Positions 9,074 through 17,304 of a stretch of 64,000 nucleotides of DNA are shown piece after piece; the stretch's first letter is position 1; the number at the start of each line of letters is the position of its first letter. Below the pieces are notes generated by a model. It searched no databases. It saw only the letters and a list, made by a program, of their open reading frames with translations, and was not told the DNA's origin. This DNA is from G963665925 sp963676345 (GTDB lineage: Bacteria; Bacillota; Clostridia; Peptostreptococcales; Acidaminobacteraceae), in NCBI GenBank assembly GCA_963676345.2, contig CAXXTS010000002.1, positions 682,001 through 746,000 of the forward strand. Reading direction: 5' to 3'. Position numbers and translations under genes: made by a program.

Positions 9074-10207
9074 CTATCTCTTAGGTTCAAAGTTCTCTGC
9101 AACATCATGGAGGTGCTTAATGATTTCAATATGCTGTGGACAGCTTGTTTCACAAAGTCCACACTCAATACACTCAGATGCCTTACCGCGTGTTTTTGTC
9201 AGGTTTGCATAGTAGAAGCTCTGAACCGAGAAGGCTTGGTTCAAACTTTGCTTGTCCGTATTATAGAGTGCGAAATACTCTGGAATGGCAATATTTTTTG
9301 GACATCCATCCACACAATATCCACATGCTGTACAGGGAACAGCTATGGCTGCCTGAATCATTTTGACAGCCCCCTCTACAACCTTGCATTCTTCTTCGTC
9401 GAGGGGTTTAAAGTCCTGCATGTAGCCCGTATTGTCTTCAAGCTGGTCCATATTAGACATGCCGCTGAGTACAACTGAAACATTCTCTAAACTTGCAGCA
9501 TAACGTATTGCCCAAGAAGCGATCGATTTTTCTGGAGCATTGACTTTGAAGTGTTCAGCTACATTATCAGGCACTTGTGCCAGAGTGCCGCCCTTAATTG
9601 GTTCCATAACAATAACAGGAAGTTTTCGTGCGCTCACTGCTTCATAGCATTTTCTTGACTGTATGCTTTCATTTTCCCAATCCATGTAATTGATTTGCAG
9701 CTGAACGAAATCCATTACTGGATATGTGTCCATTATTTCTTCTAACAAGGCCGCATTATCGTGGAATGAAAATCCTATTTTTTTGACTTTGCCTTCTGCC
9801 TTTTTCTTTTGAATAAAAGAAAAAGCATCCAGTTTTTTTGCAATTTTATAGTTAACGGTATTTAAGTTATGCAGCAGGTAGTAGTCAAAGTACGCCACAC
9901 CACACTTTTCGAGCTGCTCATTGAAGATACGTTCCATATCCTCTTCTTTTTTTAGGAACATTGTAGGCAGTTTATTGGCAAGCTTGAATGACCCTCTATC
10001 ATGTCTTTTTACAAGTGCTTCTCTTAAGAAGGTTTCACTTGTAAAATCATGGTACATATACGCTGTGTCAAAGTAGTTAAAGCCTTTATCTAGGAACGTA
10101 TCTACCATTTGATTTAGCATTTCAGTGTCTACGCTTTTACTGTCAGATGCTTCCAGTAGGGGAAGACGCATAAATCCAAAACCCAGTTTTCCTTTAATAT
10201 TCTCCAT
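9074..10207 (-). CDS. Aldo/keto reductase with C-terminal 4Fe-4S ferredoxin domain
   Basis: The protein has 377 residues. Residues 1-280 form an aldo/keto reductase barrel with candidate catalytic residues in YFDTAYMYHD, KLANKLP and YYLLHN. The C-terminal 80 residues carry two clostridial-type cluster motifs, CTACGYCVDGCPKN and CIECGLCETSCPQH. This fused family is common in anaerobes, and its physiological carbonyl substrate is generally unknown. GGAGG lies before ATG 10207. It is transcribed alone from a MerR-type promoter. Confidence 0.9.
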   Translation of the reverse strand: MENIKGKLGFGFMRLPLLEASDSKSVDTEMLNQMVDTFLDKGFNYFDTAYMYHDFTSETFLREALVKRHDRGSFKLANKLPTMFLKKEEDMERIFNEQLEKCGVAYFDYYLLHNLNTVNYKIAKKLDAFSFIQKKKAEGKVKKIGFSFHDNAALLEEIMDTYPVMDFVQLQINYMDWENESIQSRKCYEAVSARKLPVIVMEPIKGGTLAQVPDNVAEHFKVNAPEKSIASWAIRYAASLENVSVVLSGMSNMDQLEDNTGYMQDFKPLDEEECKVVEGAVKMIQAAIAVPCTACGYCVDGCPKNIAIPEYFALYNTDKQSLNQAFSVQSFYYANLTKTRGKASECIECGLCETSCPQHIEIIKHLHDVAENFEPKR

Positions 10208-10236
10208 GTGACCTCCTTCAATCTTTTACCCCTTTA

Positions 10237-10267
10237 ACCTTATCACTTGGAGTGAACTCCAAGTCAA
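10237..10267 (-). promoter_or_regulatory. MerR-type promoter and operator of the aldo/keto reductase gene
   Basis: On the minus strand TTGACT (10262-10267) and TAAGGT (10237-10242) are 19 bp apart, the lengthened spacer typical of promoters activated by MerR proteins. The spacer is filled by the palindrome CTTGGAGT-GA-ACTCCAAG (10246-10263, plus-strand reading) with 8-bp half-sites. The neighbouring MerR protein is the obvious regulator. Confidence 0.85.
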
Positions 10268-10470
10268 GGTCATTGCAGTAATTTAGAGTAGATACTTCGT
10301 ATAGGACGCCTAAAAAAGATGCCCCTTCAGTTTAAGACAGCTCCTTATTGTGATTATTTGTAATACATGATGTAAGTCTATAGGAAACACGTATAAATCA
10401 GGGGCATGATGGAAAGCAAAATGTGATAAACTTGAACAAAGTCTACTATCTATTAAAAGGAGCGTTTATT

Positions 10471-10965
10471 ATGTCTTATACAGCATCCATCATTACAATC
10501 AGTGATAAAGGCAGCAAAGGTCAACGTGAAGATAAAAGCGGCCCAGCACTCGTTCATTTATTAAAAGATGCGGGATATAATGTGGTTCATACAGCTATTA
10601 TTCCTGATGAGTTTGACCAAATAGCAGACCTGCTCAAACACTGTTCTGACACGCTTAAGGTGAATATGATTCTTACAACAGGTGGAACGGGTTTCTCACC
10701 TCGCGACATTACCCCTGAGGCTACAGATTCAGTAATACATAGAAAAACACCTGGACTGGTTGAATTCACACGACAAGAAAGCCTCAAAATAACGCCAAAG
10801 GCAGCCCTTTCGCGCGCCGCGGCAGGTATTCGAGACCGCACACTGATTATTAACCTGCCTGGCAGCCCCAAAGCCGCTACAGAGCATCTGGGCTTTCTAC
10901 TGCCCATTCTTGATCATGGACTGGATATTCTCCTTGAACGCGATGGGGAGTGCGCTCGCCCATAA
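10471..10965 (+). CDS. MogA/MoaB-family molybdenum cofactor protein
   Basis: The protein has 164 residues and the molybdopterin-binding fold with TTGGTGFSPRDITPEAT and the C-terminal LPGSPKA motif. Members adenylylate molybdopterin or assist that step. The start at 10471 has AAAGGAG at good spacing. It is one of only three plus-strand genes here and is not next to other cofactor genes. The 263-bp upstream gap contains a GATGCCCC/GGGGCAT pair (10319-10326 and 10401-10407) that could form a long-range stem; I cannot match it to a known Moco RNA. Confidence 0.88.
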   Translation: MSYTASIITISDKGSKGQREDKSGPALVHLLKDAGYNVVHTAIIPDEFDQIADLLKHCSDTLKVNMILTTGGTGFSPRDITPEATDSVIHRKTPGLVEFTRQESLKITPKAALSRAAAGIRDRTLIINLPGSPKAATEHLGFLLPILDHGLDILLERDGECARP

Positions 10966-10973
10966 TATTTTTA

Positions 10974-11162
10974 AAATGCACAGGGCAATCTTCGATCGCC
11001 CACGATAGCTAGTCGCGCCATTGGCTTTACTGGTATATTTACGAAATGCACAGGGCAATCTTCGATCGCCCATGATAGCTAGTCGCGCTATTGGCTTTAC
11101 TGGTATATTTACGAAATGCACATGGCAATCTTCGATCGCCCATGTCGCTAGTCGCGCCATAT
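10974..11162 (+). repeat. Three tandem 70-bp repeats with REP-like hairpins
   Basis: Units begin at 10974, 11044 and 11114; the third is cut at 11162. Units 1 and 2 are nearly identical. Each contains the hairpin GGGCAATC-TTC-GATCGCCC (an 8-bp stem with one G-U pair, third copy changed at one base) and GCTAGTCGCGCCAT. The third unit runs directly into the long hairpin at 11163. A degenerate copy of the unit end lies at 23068-23095. No transposase is present. They fill the gap between two convergent genes. Confidence 0.9.
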
Positions 11163-11226
11163 AGAAATAAAGGCATAAGGTCTTAATTGTGTTTGCACAA
11201 AATTAAGACCTTATGCCTTTATTTCT
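11163..11226 (+). repeat. Long perfect hairpin, 26-bp arms and 12-nt loop (copy A)
   Basis: Arms 11163-11188 and 11201-11226 are exact reverse complements, around the loop GTGTTTGCACAA. The left junction GCGCCATAT and right junction GCATTTCTTT are the same as at the second copy (23096-23159), although the arm sequences differ. GAAATGCA at 11113-11120 and TGCATTTC at 11226-11233 could pair to enclose the whole structure. No run of T follows the stem as expected for a simple terminator. Confidence 0.9.
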
Positions 11227-11321
11227 GCATTTCTTTGTCTTTTCCGCATAAAAAAAAGCCCTCCGACTTCTACCAACGACGAAAAGAGTTCCCCTTTTCG
11301 GTCAACTCTTCGTCTTACTTA

Positions 11322-12188
11322 TTATTTGTTAAGATTGTTCACAATCTCAATTACTGTCTTTGTCATTTCTTCGATTGGCGCTTCTACACCTGTCCAGATT
11401 TCAAATGCTTTTGCACCTTGGTGGATTAGCATCCCCACACCATTGTGTGTTCTGCATCCCATTTCTTCCGCTTCTTTGATGAATTTTGTTTTCAATGGGT
11501 TGTAAGTAATATCACTTACGATAACATCTTTGTTTAGCAAATTTTTGCTAAACGGTGTTCTGTCAACCTGCGGCATCATGCCGATACCGGATGCATTGAT
11601 TACCACATCACTCTTATCAATACATTCCTTAAGATTTGCATCGCTTAGTTCAAATACTTCTGCACATGTTCTCAAGTTCGCGTTTATTTCTGAAGCGACG
11701 ATCTCAGAACAGTTGATCATACGGTCTGTAATGTAAATTTTCTCAGCACCATAGAAACCCAGTGTAAAGGCAATTGCGCGTCCTGCACCACCAGCACCTA
11801 GTATTGTAAAGGTCTTTCCTTTAGGGTCGAAATCAAGTTCTTCTTTTAGGGAAGCTACATAACCTTCACCGTCTGTATTGTAACCAATCAGCCTGCCATC
11901 AACAATTTTCACTGTGTTTACAGATCCAATCTTTGCTGCGAGCTCATCTACTTCATCTAGGTATCGCAAAATGCGCACCTTGTTTGGCTTTGTAACATTG
12001 AAGCCTGCATAATTCATATGCTTTAAACCTTTAACAACGCTGTATAGCTCTTCTTTGCCTACTTCAATCGGTCTATAAAAATAGTCCAGTTCCAGCGCTT
12101 CAAAAGTCGCATTGTGCATTTGTGGAGAGAATGTAAAAGTAAGCGGTTCTCCCAGCAGACCAATCATTTTTGTTTTAAGTGTTATCAT
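11322..12188 (-). CDS. AroE-like shikimate/quinate dehydrogenase, probably catabolic
   Basis: The protein has 288 residues and the shikimate dehydrogenase fold. It has NVTKPNK with the catalytic Lys70, NTDGEGY with Asp106, the nucleotide loop GAGGAGRA and C-terminal HQGAKAFEIWTG. The substrate-binding motif usually read HSxSP is FTFSP here (Phe18, Thr19, Ser21), so one contact serine is threonine. It is the last gene of a TRAP transporter and dehydrogenase operon, with no other aro biosynthesis genes except the nearby aroQ. A role in using quinate, shikimate or a related compound is inferred. Confidence 0.85.
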   Translation of the reverse strand: MITLKTKMIGLLGEPLTFTFSPQMHNATFEALELDYFYRPIEVGKEELYSVVKGLKHMNYAGFNVTKPNKVRILRYLDEVDELAAKIGSVNTVKIVDGRLIGYNTDGEGYVASLKEELDFDPKGKTFTILGAGGAGRAIAFTLGFYGAEKIYITDRMINCSEIVASEINANLRTCAEVFELSDANLKECIDKSDVVINASGIGMMPQVDRTPFSKNLLNKDVIVSDITYNPLKTKFIKEAEEMGCRTHNGVGMLIHQGAKAFEIWTGVEAPIEEMTKTVIEIVNNLNK

Positions 12189-12301
12189 TATCTGTTCACC
12201 TCATTATTTAGTTGAATGTTCAGCCGGATACGCTCCAGCAAATCCTCAGCGTTCACTTCACTGCCTTCAGATTAAGAGCCAGTACCGCTTTTCATAAAGT
12301 A

Positions 12302-12330
12302 GATTATAAGCCGCTAAGCGGCTTATAATC
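12302..12330 (-). repeat. Intergenic 14-bp stem hairpin between dctP-type and aroE-like genes
   Basis: GATTATAAGCCGCT and its exact reverse complement flank a single base. No clear T tract follows on the minus strand, so it may be an mRNA-stabilising or partial terminator structure inside the operon. Confidence 0.6.
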
Positions 12331-12352
12331 ATTTTAAGTTGGAGGAAACTAA

Positions 12353-13411
12353 CTATTGTTTTGCTGCATCAATTTCTGATAGCAGTGAGTCAACAAGTTC
12401 TGTGCCTATGTCTTCACGAATCATGTCGTAAACAGGCTTAGCAAGTTCTTGGATCTCTGCGAATTGTTCTGGTGTTAAATCGATGATTTCAAGACCTTCA
12501 CTCTTTAGAAGTTCAAGTGCTTTAGCATCTTCTGATATACCAACATCATGAGAGAATTGAGCCATTTCAGCAGACACCTCGTCTACAATCGCACGAAGAT
12601 CTTCTGGTAGACCGTCATATATATCTTTGTTCATTACGATAGTACTGATGAACATGATATGGTTTGTGTTGATGATGTAATCTTGCTGCTCAAAGAGTTT
12701 TGCAGCAACCACTGTTGCATATGGATTTTCCTGTGCATCTACAAGACCCTGTTGTAGCGCAATATAGAGCTCACTGAATGCAAGTGGCGATGGGTTTGCG
12801 CCCAGTGCCTTCCAGAATGCAAGATGGTACTTGTTTTCCATTGTTCTGATTTTAATGCCGTCGAAGTCAGACATGCTGTTTACAGGTACATTACTGCTCA
12901 TTTGTCTGTAACCTACTGGCGCCATCATTACAAGTTGAAAACCTGCTTCTTCATATTTCTTGTCGATTTGTTGCTTAAAATCGCCTTCGCCATTTAGAAC
13001 TTCCATTGCAACATCAATGTCTGTAAGTGCCGCTGGCATATCAAACACTGCAAGTTCAGGAATAAAGTTAACCATTGGCGCAGTTGTCAGTGTTACCATT
13101 GCAATGTTGCCCGCTTGTGAAGATTCGATCAGTTCACGGTCACCACCCAGTTGAGCATTTGGATAAACATCTACTTGAATTCTTCCACCTGATCTTTCTT
13201 CAAGCAGTTCTTCTGTTTTCGCTGCAACAATACCTGCTGGACTTGATTCAGCAGCACTGTAAGCCAACTGGAGCGTATAAACTTGATCTTCTGGCGCACC
13301 AGCATCTGCCCCCCCTGTTTGTTCAGTTGCATCTGCACCACCGCTGCATCCAGCTAGATTCAGCATTAAAGCGCCCGCAAGTAAAACACTCAAAAATTTC
13401 GACTTTTTCAT
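12353..13411 (-). CDS. TRAP transporter solute-binding lipoprotein (DctP family)
   Basis: The protein has 352 residues with a lipoprotein signal (lipobox LAGC, then GGADATEQ). It has DctP features: GGDRELIESSQAGNIAM, the arginine-bearing GIKIRTMENKYH that usually binds a substrate carboxylate, and LYIALQQGLVDAQENP. It would deliver an organic acid to the DctQM membrane unit encoded just upstream. Its neighbours suggest a hydroaromatic or other hydroxy acid as substrate. Confidence 0.92.
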   Translation of the reverse strand: MKKSKFLSVLLAGALMLNLAGCSGGADATEQTGGADAGAPEDQVYTLQLAYSAAESSPAGIVAAKTEELLEERSGGRIQVDVYPNAQLGGDRELIESSQAGNIAMVTLTTAPMVNFIPELAVFDMPAALTDIDVAMEVLNGEGDFKQQIDKKYEEAGFQLVMMAPVGYRQMSSNVPVNSMSDFDGIKIRTMENKYHLAFWKALGANPSPLAFSELYIALQQGLVDAQENPYATVVAAKLFEQQDYIINTNHIMFISTIVMNKDIYDGLPEDLRAIVDEVSAEMAQFSHDVGISEDAKALELLKSEGLEIIDLTPEQFAEIQELAKPVYDMIREDIGTELVDSLLSEIDAAKQ

Positions 13412-13499
13412 TTTTGTATCCTCCCTTTGTCTGTAAACGTTGCATTTATATAGGTTGTTTCATATGAACCAATTGTCAGACGTCCTTGGATTCTTGTGC

Positions 13500-14789
13500 C
13501 TAGTTGACAAGAAGAAGACTGATTTGCGGTACAAATGTAATGAACATCAAAGCAATAATAAATGATATTACAAATGGCATGACTTTCTTACCCAAAGCCA
13601 TAACCGGCGTCTCTATCAAAGGACTCGCCACAAATAAGTTTACGCCAAATGGTGGCGTTACCATGCCAACTGCGAGGTTTACTGTCATGATGATACCGAA
13701 GTGAACCGGGTTTACACCCATCTTGACAACTGCTGGCAGTAGAATTGGGGCAAGGATTACAATCGCTGGACCAACATCCAGGAACATGCCTAATATTAGG
13801 AATACAACATTGATTGCAAGGAGCAATGTAAATGTCTGTGAGAATGATGATGTTAGATAATTGCCAATCATGTCTGGAGCACGCATCAGTGTCAGAACGC
13901 GTCCAAATACAGTTGCAAGTGCAAGCAGCATGGTCAGTGGTGCATAAGAACGCACTGTTTCACGCAGAATTTTTGGCAAATCAGGCATAACCATTGTCTT
14001 ATAAATGAACAAACATACAAAGAGTGCATAAAATACGGAAACACTTGCAGCTTCAGTCGGCGTAACAACACCGCTGTAGATTCCACCAAGGATGATTACA
14101 GGAGCCATCAGTGCCCAAAAACTTTCTCTGAATACACCGATAAACCCTTTTGCTCTAAGATCCTTGAGATTGTTGTCTATCGCTTCTCTGTCTTCCCCTT
14201 TGATCTTACAGTAAATATATGCGTAAGCCATGAGGGAGAATGCGATTAAGAAACCTGGAAGAACACCTGCACTAAATAGTGCCCCCACTGATGTTCCGGT
14301 TGTCAGACCATACATTATGAATGGAATACTTGGAGGGATAATTACACCCAGCCCCCCTGCAGTTGCAACAAGAGCCGCAGCAAATACCTTGTCATAACCA
14401 AGTGATACTAGAATTGGAATAGTCATCCCGCCAACAGCAGCTGTTGTCGCGATGCCCGAACCTGAAATGGCACCGTAAAACAAACATGTAATGATAACTG
14501 CGATAGGCATTCCGGCAGTACGTTTACCAACAATATATGCAAATACATCGAAAAGCTTTTTTGAAATGCCACCACGAGCCATGATAGCCCCCGATAGAAT
14601 GAATAAGGGAATGGCAAGAATCGGTGTATTATCGATTCCACTAACCATACCTCTGATTACATAGGGTACATTTGCAACGAATGTCGGATTCAGCAAAGAA
14701 GGTAAAATGGAAGCCAATCCGAGTGCAATAGCGATAGGTACACTAAAAACCAGTGCTACCGCAAAAATTATAAGTATTTGAGCAACCAC
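13500..14789 (-). CDS. TRAP transporter large permease (DctM)
   Basis: The protein has 429 residues, the usual DctM length, with about 11-12 hydrophobic segments and family motifs such as FILSGAIMARGGIS, SGSGIATTAAVGGMTIP and GVVTPTEAASVSVFYALFV. It forms the Na+-driven transport channel with the DctQ protein. It starts three bases after the dctQ stop and precedes the dctP-type gene. Confidence 0.94.
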   Translation of the reverse strand: MVAQILIIFAVALVFSVPIAIALGLASILPSLLNPTFVANVPYVIRGMVSGIDNTPILAIPLFILSGAIMARGGISKKLFDVFAYIVGKRTAGMPIAVIITCLFYGAISGSGIATTAAVGGMTIPILVSLGYDKVFAAALVATAGGLGVIIPPSIPFIMYGLTTGTSVGALFSAGVLPGFLIAFSLMAYAYIYCKIKGEDREAIDNNLKDLRAKGFIGVFRESFWALMAPVIILGGIYSGVVTPTEAASVSVFYALFVCLFIYKTMVMPDLPKILRETVRSYAPLTMLLALATVFGRVLTLMRAPDMIGNYLTSSFSQTFTLLLAINVVFLILGMFLDVGPAIVILAPILLPAVVKMGVNPVHFGIIMTVNLAVGMVTPPFGVNLFVASPLIETPVMALGKKVMPFVISFIIALMFITFVPQISLLLVN

Positions 14790-14792
14790 TTT

Positions 14793-15326
14793 TTAACCCC
14801 TTTCCGTAACAACCGAATCAGACTCTGCATTTAATTCACTAAGCTTTTGGCTCCCGAATGTCTGCTTCACTGTAGTTGTAAGCACTTGAAAACCTCTTAG
14901 AATTGCAAGAGAAAAACCTACGACTGTACAGCTGTAAATCATATACATAGGAATTCCAATCGCTGGACTTTTCTGTCCACTTGCATAAATGCCCTGAACC
15001 ACTTCAAAAGCATTTGAAAGTAGAAAACCAAAGAATGCAAGTACAACTACTTGTGTTAGAATTTCGATGACATCCTGGACTTTCTTAGGCATTGCGCCCA
15101 GTATTGCGTCGATTCTAAGCATGCTCCCTTTTTTGATTGAATAACTGATACCAATAAAAGTAGACCAAACAAAACAGTATCTTGTCAGTTCTTCAGGCCA
15201 TGACAATGACGCATTGAATACATATCTCATTACAATTTGAAGCATCATAATTGAAGCAATCATGACAAGGAGTGTCATTAGGACGTACTCCTCAAAGTTC
15301 TCATCCAACCATTTTAAAATTTTCAA
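14793..15326 (-). CDS. TRAP transporter small permease (DctQ)
   Basis: The protein has 177 residues with four hydrophobic segments and the DctQ signature ELTRYCFVWSTFIGISYSIKKGSMLRID. It partners with the DctM protein encoded immediately downstream. It follows the ThDP enzyme gene in the LacI-controlled operon after a 140-bp gap that contains a hairpin. Confidence 0.92.
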   Translation of the reverse strand: MKILKWLDENFEEYVLMTLLVMIASIMMLQIVMRYVFNASLSWPEELTRYCFVWSTFIGISYSIKKGSMLRIDAILGAMPKKVQDVIEILTQVVVLAFFGFLLSNAFEVVQGIYASGQKSPAIGIPMYMIYSCTVVGFSLAILRGFQVLTTTVKQTFGSQKLSELNAESDSVVTERG

Positions 15327-15398
15327 CGTTCCCCCCCCTTAAATGTATATAGTGCTTACATAATACCACGGATACATAGTAAACGTTTTCCCTATTGT

Positions 15399-15439
15399 GT
15401 AACTTATTCGACCGCCGATTTGGCCATCGAATAAGTTAC
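15399..15439 (-). repeat. Intergenic 13-bp hairpin inside the catabolic operon
   Basis: GTAACTTATTCGA at 15399-15411 pairs exactly with 15427-15439 around a 15-nt loop. No T run follows on either strand. It lies between the ThDP enzyme and dctQ genes, and could be a processing or mRNA-stability element. Confidence 0.6.
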
Positions 15440-15466
15440 ATTTAAGTCATTATGCTATAAACAGCA

Positions 15467-17278
15467 CTATGTCGTTACGTGTTTTGATTTTGTCGCTTCA
15501 CCATAAACAAGCTTACCTTCAACAACATTTTCTTTTGGTGTATATATATCATTGATGTTCCAGATTCCATCTGTAGGAACCGGGATGTTTTCCATAGGTA
15601 CGTCGATTAGATATGGCTCGTTTGACTCAAGTGCTTCTTTGAATACTGCCTTGAACTCTTCCGCTGACTCAATCTTTTTAGATTTAACACCGTAACCACG
15701 AGCAACCTCTGCCCAGTTCGGGTTATAAGGCGCGCCTTTATGGTCTTTGAAGATTGTTCCAAATGAATGGTCATAGTGTGAAGCAGTCAGACCAGCAATC
15801 GTACCGAATGCACCGTTATTCATAACGACCCAGACAACTGGAATGTTTTGCTCAACTGCGGTTGCAATAACCGACGGGTTCGCTGCACCGAAGCCACCAT
15901 CACCAACAAGTGTAATCACCTTTTTATCAGGTGCTGCAAGCTTAGCGCCAAGGATCGCTGCCGGACCAAAGCCCATTGTAGCCAGACCGCCTGGATGTAA
16001 AATCGTTCTTGGAACTGTAATGTCGAACTGCTGTCCAACACCATTTTTATTCCAGCCCACATCGGTTGCAATAATGCCGTCTTCTGGCAAAATTTCACGA
16101 ACATCTTTAAGGATTCTCTGTGGCGTCATTGGGAATCTGCTGTCCTCAGAAATAGCAACATTAGAAGCTTTGAACTCTTTTTTGTATTTGTCGATTGCTG
16201 CTCTTAGTGCTGGCTTGTCAATACCTTCAGGCTTAAGCTCTTTTGCGGCTTTTAGAATTGCAGCCAGTGCTTGTTTTGGATCCGCCACTGCGCCAATGCG
16301 CACTGGGAAGTTGCGTCCAATTTCTGCTGGCTCAAGATCAATTTGCATAAATGTTGTATTCGCAGGGTTGAATGTAACATCGCTGTACCAAGAGCTTGAA
16401 TCCGCTTCAGCAAAACGGGTACCTACACCAAGAATAAGATCTGCATTCTTCGTAACACCATTTACAAAATCAGTGCCCCAGAATCCCGTCATGCCAACAT
16501 GAAGTGGATGTGTATCTGGAATAGCACTCTGACCCATCAGAGAACGTGTAACCGGAATATCAAGGAATTCAATCAGTGCAGCCAGTTCTTCTGATGCGCT
16601 CGTTTGAACCACTTGTCCACCAATGTGGATTACAGGACTATCCGCTTCAATAAGTGCTGTCGCTATACGCTTAGCAGCTTCTTCTGAAAGGGCTGGTTTT
16701 TCTGTTACATGTGAGTCTTTGTAAGTTCTTTCAAAATAAGTTACATCAAGTTCTCTTGAGAACATATCCATCGGTACTGAAACAAGTACCGGGCCTGGTC
16801 TGCCAGACTCAGCAAGTCTGAATGCCTTGTCAAGAATTTCAGGAAGAAGTTCAACTTTATCAATTCTCCATGCTCTCTTTACAAAAGGCTTATAAATGTC
16901 ATACTGCGATCCATCACAGTGAAGATTTACTTCCTGATGCGGATGCTTACCGTAGTAGAAGCTTGGTACATCGCCTGCAATTACAACCATCGGGATATTA
17001 TCCAGTGCTGCATTGGCAACACCTGTTGCAGCATTTGTAAGTCCAGGACCCAAGTGTGTCATGAGCACACTTGCCTTTTGATTCACACGTGCATACCCAT
17101 CAGCAGCGTGTGCTGCGATTTGTTCGTGTCTTACAGAAACATAATTTACTTTTTCTGATGATTCAAGTGCATCAAGCAGCGCAATAACTGTATGTCCACA
17201 CAGTCCGAATACGTGCTCTACTCCCCTTCTTTCCAGATAGTCAACTAACTGGTAGGAAACCAACTTCTTCAATATCAT
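15467..17278 (-). CDS. Thiamine-diphosphate-dependent enzyme, acetolactate synthase-like
   Basis: The protein has 603 residues with the three ThDP domains. Catalytic Glu52 sits in RHEQIAAHAADGYAR, and the cofactor motif runs from GDG 459-461 to NN 487-488. It is close to the acetolactate synthase / decarboxylase group, but no small regulatory subunit or ilv gene is nearby, so a branched-chain biosynthetic role is unlikely. It is encoded between an acylating aldehyde dehydrogenase and a TRAP transporter. A plausible role is C-C cleavage or decarboxylation giving an aldehyde for the dehydrogenase. The substrate is unknown. AAGGAG precedes ATG 17278. Confidence 0.85.
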   Translation of the reverse strand: MILKKLVSYQLVDYLERRGVEHVFGLCGHTVIALLDALESSEKVNYVSVRHEQIAAHAADGYARVNQKASVLMTHLGPGLTNAATGVANAALDNIPMVVIAGDVPSFYYGKHPHQEVNLHCDGSQYDIYKPFVKRAWRIDKVELLPEILDKAFRLAESGRPGPVLVSVPMDMFSRELDVTYFERTYKDSHVTEKPALSEEAAKRIATALIEADSPVIHIGGQVVQTSASEELAALIEFLDIPVTRSLMGQSAIPDTHPLHVGMTGFWGTDFVNGVTKNADLILGVGTRFAEADSSSWYSDVTFNPANTTFMQIDLEPAEIGRNFPVRIGAVADPKQALAAILKAAKELKPEGIDKPALRAAIDKYKKEFKASNVAISEDSRFPMTPQRILKDVREILPEDGIIATDVGWNKNGVGQQFDITVPRTILHPGGLATMGFGPAAILGAKLAAPDKKVITLVGDGGFGAANPSVIATAVEQNIPVVWVVMNNGAFGTIAGLTASHYDHSFGTIFKDHKGAPYNPNWAEVARGYGVKSKKIESAEEFKAVFKEALESNEPYLIDVPMENIPVPTDGIWNINDIYTPKENVVEGKLVYGEATKSKHVTT

Positions 17279-17304
17279 TCACTCCTTAAGATTTCATGTT
17301 CAAA

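Noticed and set aside
10897..11160. Minus-strand 87-codon frame starting in the repeat array
   Set aside because: It reads through the 70-bp repeats and into the end of the mogA-type gene. The apparent protein repeat is only the DNA repeat translated.
11163..11226. Ordinary rho-independent terminator of the convergent genes
   Set aside because: The 26-bp stem is much longer than usual, the T tract is missing, and junction sequences recur exactly at a second, non-convergent locus.
15370..15395. AAACGTTTTC motif, also near 18787 and 20252, as CcpA or LacI sites
   Set aside because: They match cre only loosely and vary between copies, so they are not listed as features.
15467..17278. Acetolactate synthase for branched-chain amino acids
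   Set aside because: There is no regulatory small subunit or other ilv gene, and the neighbours are catabolic and transport genes.
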